Source of the DNA: Chitinophagales bacterium | Lineage (GTDB): Bacteria > Bacteroidota > Bacteroidia > Chitinophagales > Saprospiraceae | NCBI GenBank assembly: GCA_013298445.1 | Contig: JAAFHQ010000020.1 | Span: 1-18,873, forward strand | DNA: 18,873 nucleotides | Reading direction: 5' to 3' | Shown here: one piece after another, positions 15,278 through 18,873 of the stretch | How positions within the stretch are numbered: the first letter of the stretch is position 1 | Layout of the letters: each line of letters starts with the position of its first letter | The notes under the pieces: model-generated | The model's database searches: none | Told to the model about the DNA's origin: nothing | The model's input: the letters and a program-made list of their open reading frames with translations, nothing else | Program-made: the position numbers and the translations under genes

Positions 15278-15655
15278 AAGACACTAAGTTAACTCACATG
15301 ACGCAGGCAGCAATGAATCCTGAAATGGGGCAAAAACAAGAATAGGTAGTATTCCATTTTGGTATATTACCCGAATTTTAGGTTTACGACTAGCGGCAGA
15401 GCCGCGAAACGTCATTAGGGCCATGTGCGAATGTTGAATAAAGGTGCAGCGCACCGGAACCCACTAACTTTGTCACAGTATCACTTGGTACAGTTAAAGA
15501 ATGTTCCGGTGCGCTGCACCTTTAACCTAACATTTTACCTTTTTCCTAATGACGTTTCGCGGCGCTGCCGCTGGTCCGTTCCCTAAGTTTAATCTGCTTT
15601 CTTCAAGATTGCGTAATGTGAGGTAATCAAAAAGAATAGTCAAAACATCAACTAT
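15278..15655. other. 378-nt gene-free stretch holding nested palindrome E
   Basis: No ORF here resembles a protein. More than half of the stretch is the palindrome at 15378-15586. I saw no clear TAnnTTTG box for the gene starting at 15656. Confidence 0.6.
15378..15586. repeat. Nested long palindrome E (about 209 nt)
   Basis: The outer arms 15392-15419 and 15545-15572 (28 nt) match except for one base, with imperfect pairing outward to 15378 and 15586. The inner arms 15440-15460 and 15503-15523 (21 nt) are perfect, flanked by AATGTT-type pairs. Each left arm contains a small hairpin of its own: GCGGC-AGA-GCCGC and GGTGC-AGC-GCACC. The terminal loop is about 42 nt. It has no core in common with copies A-D. 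The layout suggests a non-autonomous mobile or REP-like element; no coding sequence is inside. Confidence 0.88.
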
Positions 15656-16117
15656 ATGCTCACCACCGACATCAAAAAATCCATCGACACATGTATCCTC
15701 TGCTGGCTAGCCACCGTGGATGAAGACCAGCAGCCCAATGTTTCCCCCAAGGAGATGTTCACTTACCTCGATGACCACACCCTGCTGATTGCCAATATTG
15801 CCTCGCCCAATAGCGTGCGCAACATTGCGCAACAACCCAAGGTCAGCGTCAGTTTTGTGGATGTGTTCACCCAAAAAGGCTTCAAACTAAAAGGTGAGGC
15901 CAAACTCATCGGCAAAGAAGATGCCTCCTTCGCTGCTAAAGCAAAACGTTTCGCTGACTTGTTCTCAGACAAATATCCTGTCCAATGCGTCATTGAAATC
16001 AAAGTTACCAAAGTGGATTCTATTCTGGCGCCCAATTATTGGTTGTTCCCGGATAGCACCACGGAGCAGAGCCAGATTGAAGGAGCAATGAAAACATACG
16101 GAGTGAAGCCCGCATAA
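15656..16117 (+). CDS. Pyridoxamine 5'-phosphate oxidase-like FMN-binding split-barrel protein
   Basis: 153 residues, no signal peptide. The N-terminal pattern CILCWLATVDEDQQPNVSPKEMF with LLIANIASPNSVRNIAQQPKVSVSFVDVFTQKGFKLKGEA is that of the PNPOx-like split beta-barrel family, which binds FMN (or related cofactors) as a dimer. The helical segment KAKRFADLF and strand VIEIKVTKVDSILAPNYW follow. Members are general flavin reductases or oxidases of mostly unknown substrate; it is shorter than PdxH and lacks its C-terminal part. Convergent with the 4Fe-4S protein gene, 7 nt between stops. Confidence 0.88.
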   Translation: MLTTDIKKSIDTCILCWLATVDEDQQPNVSPKEMFTYLDDHTLLIANIASPNSVRNIAQQPKVSVSFVDVFTQKGFKLKGEAKLIGKEDASFAAKAKRFADLFSDKYPVQCVIEIKVTKVDSILAPNYWLFPDSTTEQSQIEGAMKTYGVKPA

Positions 16118-16124
16118 ACAGCTT

Positions 16125-17186
16125 CTAACGTTTGACCAAAAAAGGTGGGCGAAGCGCCCAAACGCCAGGTGAAGGATTGCGCAAAACCAGCCACCAGCTA
16201 AAAAAGGCCAGGGCCGACAATTGAGCCGCCACGACCATCCAGTAAGGAAGGCTATGGCGCAGGTCGATCAACAAGCCATCCTGAGGATACACACCATAAC
16301 CCACCAAAGCGGGAATGCGGAACCAGTAATAGCAGGAAACAGCAGCAGCGGCAAATACATTCACCAGGGTTCCCCACCTGGAGCGGGGCAAAACCCGGCG
16401 GAGCCCCAAAAACAATAACAGGGTGATGCACATGATTCCCCAGGGCAAGGCGTAAGCCAAGACGCATTCCATCCACCCCGCGGAATTCCGGCAATCGGGC
16501 ACCTGAAACCAACCCCAAATGAAACCAGGCAAACACCCGGTCAATAGGTTCGCTGCCAGTTGTTGAAGTTTTCGGGTTTTGGGGGAACAGTTCAAGTCGG
16601 CAATTGGGGTAGAATCGGGACAAGGTATGACGCAGTTGTGGCAAGCCCCACAGTGGGCATTTGGTGGACTGAATAAAACCTTTTGCCCATAGAGTTTTTC
16701 TACCGGATGGATGGGACAAAGTCCCGAGCACCACAAACTTTTGGCGTCAAAAAAAATGCCACCCACGAAGGCGATACAAGCCAGCAAGGCCAAAATCAGG
16801 GCTGTTGCCAGTCCGTCGACATTCAAGGAGAGGTGACGGGCGGGTACAATGAGGAACAGGAGGCAAACATTGGCCAAATTCAAACGGTCTTGCCATTTTA
16901 GGGGAATGCGCTTCCGCTGAGAAAAGCCCAAACGATGTGGCAGCAAAGCAATACCGGCCAGCGGGCAAACGTTGCGCCATAAGCCCACTACCAGTACGAA
17001 CAACAGAGGCGCGAGTGGAATCAGCACATTCCAAAAGGCCTTGATGCCGAGGTTCGGGGCCAAAATCAAGGCCGCAAAAATCCCCAGGCCCAGTACAAAA
17101 AACAATCCTTGCAAAGTCAGCCAGAGCAACTGAGTTGTCCCGCTCAGGGTAGAAGTGGCCTGAAATGTTGAATTGTTTTTTGGCAT
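16125..17186 (-). CDS. Multi-pass membrane 4Fe-4S protein (NapH/NosR-like)
   Basis: 353 residues from the ATG at 17186; the frame is open upstream, but those residues look unlike a protein N-terminus. It has about seven or eight hydrophobic segments. Conserved Cys motifs are NVCPLAG (Cys74), CSGLCP (Cys153, Cys157) and a ferredoxin-type CxxCxxCxxxC at Cys179, 182, 185 and 189 (HCGACHNCVIPC), enough for one 4Fe-4S cluster plus a further Cys-Pro pair of the kind seen in NapH/NosR/RdxA proteins. These pass electrons across or along the membrane to periplasmic redox enzymes. The partner is not in the window. Divergent from the Crp/Fnr regulator gene (108 bp apart). Confidence 0.85.
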   Translation of the reverse strand: MPKNNSTFQATSTLSGTTQLLWLTLQGLFFVLGLGIFAALILAPNLGIKAFWNVLIPLAPLLFVLVVGLWRNVCPLAGIALLPHRLGFSQRKRIPLKWQDRLNLANVCLLFLIVPARHLSLNVDGLATALILALLACIAFVGGIFFDAKSLWCSGLCPIHPVEKLYGQKVLFSPPNAHCGACHNCVIPCPDSTPIADLNCSPKTRKLQQLAANLLTGCLPGFIWGWFQVPDCRNSAGWMECVLAYALPWGIMCITLLLFLGLRRVLPRSRWGTLVNVFAAAAVSCYYWFRIPALVGYGVYPQDGLLIDLRHSLPYWMVVAAQLSALAFFSWWLVLRNPSPGVWALRPPFLVKR

Positions 17187-17232
17187 GACGCAGAAATATT
17201 TTTTAACTGGCGTGAATATAAAGGTGTAACTT

Positions 17233-17246
17233 ATCTTGAGAAAGAT
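17233..17246. promoter_or_regulatory. 5-4-5 dyad between the 4Fe-4S and Crp/Fnr genes
   Basis: ATCTT-GAGA-AAGAT is a perfect dyad with the same 5-4-5 geometry as an FNR box but different half-sites. It is central in the 108-bp divergent region. It could be an operator of the adjacent regulator or chance. Confidence 0.3.
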
Positions 17247-17294
17247 GATTTTTGTCAATTGAAGCATTCCTTTACCAGCTGAAAGCAACAAGCG

Positions 17295-17864
17295 ATGATT
17301 GCCCAGATTTTGAAACAAACGGGAAATTTTAATGAAGAACAGGTGCAATTGTTTGAATCCAAAATTGTGTACCGCAACCTGAGCAAGGATGACATTGTTT
17401 TGCCCGAGGGGGGCATTTGTTCTTCTGTTTTTTACAACCTAAGTGGTGCCCTTTATCAATTCAATTACAAAGCGGACAACGAATTAAATGTGATCGATTT
17501 GCACCTGGATCAGGAATGGTTTTTGAATGCCAGCAGTTTTTTCAACCAAAAGCCCTCGGATTGTTGCATCAAAGCTTTTACGGATTGTTCAATTTTTGAG
17601 TTATCTGTGTTCCGTTTGCATGAGCTTATTGCGGTATCGCCAGTTTTCCTGCAATTGGGTAAAGTGCTGGAACACGCTACAAGCAGGGTTCATTTTTTCG
17701 ACAACCTGATGACTCCGCTTCAGAAATACCAATACGTACTGGATCATCGGCCGGATTTGATCCAGCAGTTTCCACTTAAAATCATTGCTGCTTACCTGAA
17801 AATCACGCCGGAGACCCTGAGCCGGGTGCGCGATAAATTGTCTAAGGGCAAAGGTCGTTCTTGA
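17295..17864 (+). CDS. Crp/Fnr-family transcriptional regulator
   Basis: 189 residues, the usual size of Bacteroidetes Crp-like regulators. Residues about 5-120 form the cyclic-nucleotide-binding-type barrel (IVLPEGGICSSVFYNLSGALYQF), and about 140-185 a winged helix (FPLKIIAAYLKITPETLSRVRDKL). In the recognition helix, Glu173, Ser176 and Arg177 match the E-xx-S-R triad of FNR rather than the R-E...R of CRP, predicting TTGAT half-sites. There is no N-terminal Cys cluster, so it is not an oxygen-sensing FeS FNR; Cys42, Cys90, Cys91 and Cys98 are present. The stop codon lies inside the FNR-like site 17861-17874. Confidence 0.9.
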   Translation: MIAQILKQTGNFNEEQVQLFESKIVYRNLSKDDIVLPEGGICSSVFYNLSGALYQFNYKADNELNVIDLHLDQEWFLNASSFFNQKPSDCCIKAFTDCSIFELSVFRLHELIAVSPVFLQLGKVLEHATSRVHFFDNLMTPLQKYQYVLDHRPDLIQQFPLKIIAAYLKITPETLSRVRDKLSKGKGRS

Positions 17865-17874
17865 TTTCGATCAA
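17861..17874. promoter_or_regulatory. Perfect FNR-type site TTGATTTCGATCAA
   Basis: The half-sites TTGAT and ATCAA with a 4-nt spacer match the FNR consensus at all ten defined bases. The site overlaps the stop codon of the regulator gene. Its centre (17867.5) is 42-44 bp upstream of the start site expected from the -7 box at 17898-17905, the classic class II activator position. Confidence 0.75.
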
Positions 17875-17897
17875 GTGTGTTTAGGTTGGACTTGACT

Positions 17898-17905
17898 TAC
17901 CTTTG
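17898..17905 (+). promoter_or_regulatory. -7 box of the membrane protein gene
   Basis: TACCTTTG matches the Bacteroidetes TAnnTTTG box, 25 nt before the ATG at 17931. No well-spaced -33 TTG is present, in line with activator dependence. A further dyad, TTTGAA-N6-TTCAAA (17902-17919), overlaps the box and start site and could be a second operator. Confidence 0.6.
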
Positions 17906-17930
17906 AACTACAATTCAAACACCACAGACT

Positions 17931-18560
17931 ATGGACTTTCAATTCAAACGAACTTCAGGCATCAGCCTGATTATCGGCTCTTTATTGCTCATTGCAACGA
18001 TGGTTTTGCACCCGAGTGGGGGTAGCGTAGAACACATTTTGCGCATTTCCAAGGTCATTGTAGGCTCCCATTCGCTGGCCATTTTGTGTCTACCCTTTAT
18101 TGGTTTTGGGTTTTATGGCATCTCGGAGGCTTTACAAACGCCTGGCCGAGTAGCTACCCTGGCCTTTATGATGGCTGCGTTGGGGCTGGTCGCTGCCTTG
18201 ATTGCTGCGACCATAAATGGCTTGACCCTTCCTTTGTTTTTGTCCCATTCCACCGAGGCGATTCAATCCCAACCGGAGCTGGTTCAATCCATCGTCAGGT
18301 ATGGCGCGGCGATCAATCAACCCATGGATTATGTGTTCATTGTTTCCATTCTTTTGGCAATGGGAATTTGGTCGGTGTTAATCCTGCGGACGGCAGTTTT
18401 CCCCAAATGGGCGGGTTATTTGGGGATTTTGTTCTTGCTGTTGGTGCTGATTGGACTGGTCATGAGGTTCAATTTTATTGATTTGACTGGCTTCCGGATT
18501 TTTATATTTGGCTTGTTGGGCTGGATAATTAGTATGGGGGTGTTGATGATGCGGAGGTAG
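17931..18560 (+). CDS. Multi-pass membrane protein of unknown function
   Basis: 209 residues with about six hydrophobic segments (roughly 9-26, 42-64, 73-101, 135-153, 159-180, 185-206). I do not recognise the family; it has the look of DUF4386-type integral membrane proteins but the match is uncertain. No metal or heme motif, though His27 (VLHPSGG) and His46 (GSHSLAILCLP) are near membrane faces. It follows the Crp/Fnr gene by 66 nt and has the FNR-type site and its own -7 box in front, so it is the best candidate target of that regulator. Confidence 0.75.
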   Translation: MDFQFKRTSGISLIIGSLLLIATMVLHPSGGSVEHILRISKVIVGSHSLAILCLPFIGFGFYGISEALQTPGRVATLAFMMAALGLVAALIAATINGLTLPLFLSHSTEAIQSQPELVQSIVRYGAAINQPMDYVFIVSILLAMGIWSVLILRTAVFPKWAGYLGILFLLLVLIGLVMRFNFIDLTGFRIFIFGLLGWIISMGVLMMRR

Positions 18561-18638
18561 GGGGGAGGCTAAAGTTGATCTGAGTATAAAATAATTGGCA
18601 ATTAAAAATTTTACGTAAATTATTGATTTTGTATTTTT

Positions 18639-18775
18639 TGAGTGACGAGTTCCGAATACATGACTTACGAATTTTGAAGTATGCTGCCGCAACGACTTAA
18701 ACCAAGGCTGTGTCTAAGTCGCTGCGGTAGCTCACTTCAAAACTCGTAAGTCATGTATTCGGAACTCGTCACTCA
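18639..18775. repeat. Core-sharing long palindrome, copy D (core inverted)
   Basis: Bases 18639-18670 pair without mismatch with 18744-18775 (32 bp). The core 18683-18731 (49 nt), reverse-complemented, matches the core of copy B at 43 of 49 positions including the loop, so D is inverted relative to B. The six differences are all transitions. It lies between the convergent membrane-protein gene and the amidohydrolase gene, 39 nt from the latter's stop. Six T precede it and TTATTTTTA follows it on the plus strand, so it could also end the plus-strand transcript. Confidence 0.93.
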
Positions 18776-18814
18776 GTTATTTTTAGCTGGTCTGGAGACT
18801 TGTACCAGCGCCAG

Positions 18815-18873
18815 TTACAAAGAATACACCCGCTCCGCATTCCTTCCCATCACATCGGCCTGCTCATCTGCAC
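18815..18873 (-). CDS. C-terminal tail of a probable amidohydrolase, partial
   Basis: A minus-strand frame open to the window edge ends at TAA (18815-18817) and reads ADEQADVMGRNAERVYSL. A final 'i.grNAerly.l' helix is the usual end of amidohydrolase_2/TIM-barrel hydrolases. Only 18 residues are visible, so the family call is tentative. Confidence 0.5.
   Translation of the reverse strand, partial: ADEQADVMGRNAERVYSL

Noticed and set aside
15378..15586. Insertion sequence at palindrome E
   Set aside because: No transposase frame inside and no clear target duplication; at most a non-autonomous element.
16125..17348. 407-codon form of the 4Fe-4S protein starting at 17348
   Set aside because: The extra 54 residues overlap the Crp/Fnr gene and look like translated promoter DNA; MPKNNSTF at 17186 precedes the first membrane segment.
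3744..18775. Reading palindromes A-D as a CRISPR array
   Set aside because: Copies are kilobases apart with genes between them, each is a long palindrome, and there are no regular spacers or cas genes.
1..18873. tRNA, rRNA and known riboswitches
   Set aside because: No tRNA cloverleaf, rRNA block or recognisable riboswitch consensus was seen by eye; an Infernal/tRNAscan run would settle it.

Overview
The window looks like a chromosomal segment of a Bacteroidetes bacterium, most likely of the Saprospiraceae (Haliscomenobacter/Lewinella-like). This rests on a surface-lipoprotein signal with acidic residues after the lipid Cys, TAnnTTTG-type -7 promoter boxes, few Shine-Dalgarno sites, near-balanced GC content and protein families typical of that phylum. 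No rRNA, tRNA, CRISPR array, integrase or transposase gene was seen. The genes are ordinary chromosomal ones; the unusual part is the intergenic DNA.

Layout. 1-719 (-): N-terminal part of a FAS1 (fasciclin) lipoprotein that runs off the window. 1051-1485 (-): secreted NTF2-like protein. 1582-3690 (-): PQQ dehydrogenase with an inserted cytochrome c domain. 3861-4631 (-): truA. 4793-6250 (-): MocR-type GntR/aminotransferase regulator, divergent from 6364-6714 (+), a small ABM-fold protein. 11926-6935 (-): apparent four-gene operon of a Pro-rich hypothetical protein, pfkA, an 890-residue acyl-CoA synthetase/GNAT protein (Pat/PatZ architecture) and a RidA-family protein, with gaps of 39, 21 and 27 nt. 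12159-13427 (-): purA. 13634-14356 (+): Asp/Glu racemase family. 14597-15277 (+): secreted protein of unknown function. 15656-16117 (+): FMN split-barrel protein. 16125-17186 (-): membrane 4Fe-4S protein, divergent from 17295-17864 (+), a Crp/Fnr regulator. 17931-18560 (+): membrane protein. 18815-18873 (-): tail of a probable amidohydrolase.

Intergenic architecture. Four long imperfect palindromes of about 117-140 nt (near 3744, 6767, 12035 and 18639) share a 49-57 nt core whose halves are GCTACCGCAGCGACTTAG and GTCGCTGCGGTAGC. They carry two different families of outer arms, and one copy is inverted relative to another. All four lie directly 3' of a minus-strand gene (truA, ridA, purA, amidohydrolase). 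Two unrelated hairpins (1514-1582 and 4706-4788) sit in the same position after the PQQ dehydrogenase and MocR genes. A fifth, nested palindrome of about 209 nt occupies 15378-15586, and twin 12-bp hairpins lie at 14443-14529. This looks like a family of dispersed palindromic elements that settle at, or act at, gene 3' ends.

Regulation. A perfect FNR-type dyad, TTGATTTCGATCAA, overlaps the stop codon of the Crp/Fnr gene. It lies about 42-44 bp upstream of the start site predicted from the next promoter (-7 box TACCTTTG). The regulator's recognition helix carries ETLSR, matching the ETISR of FNR, so regulator, site and target gene can be proposed from sequence alone.
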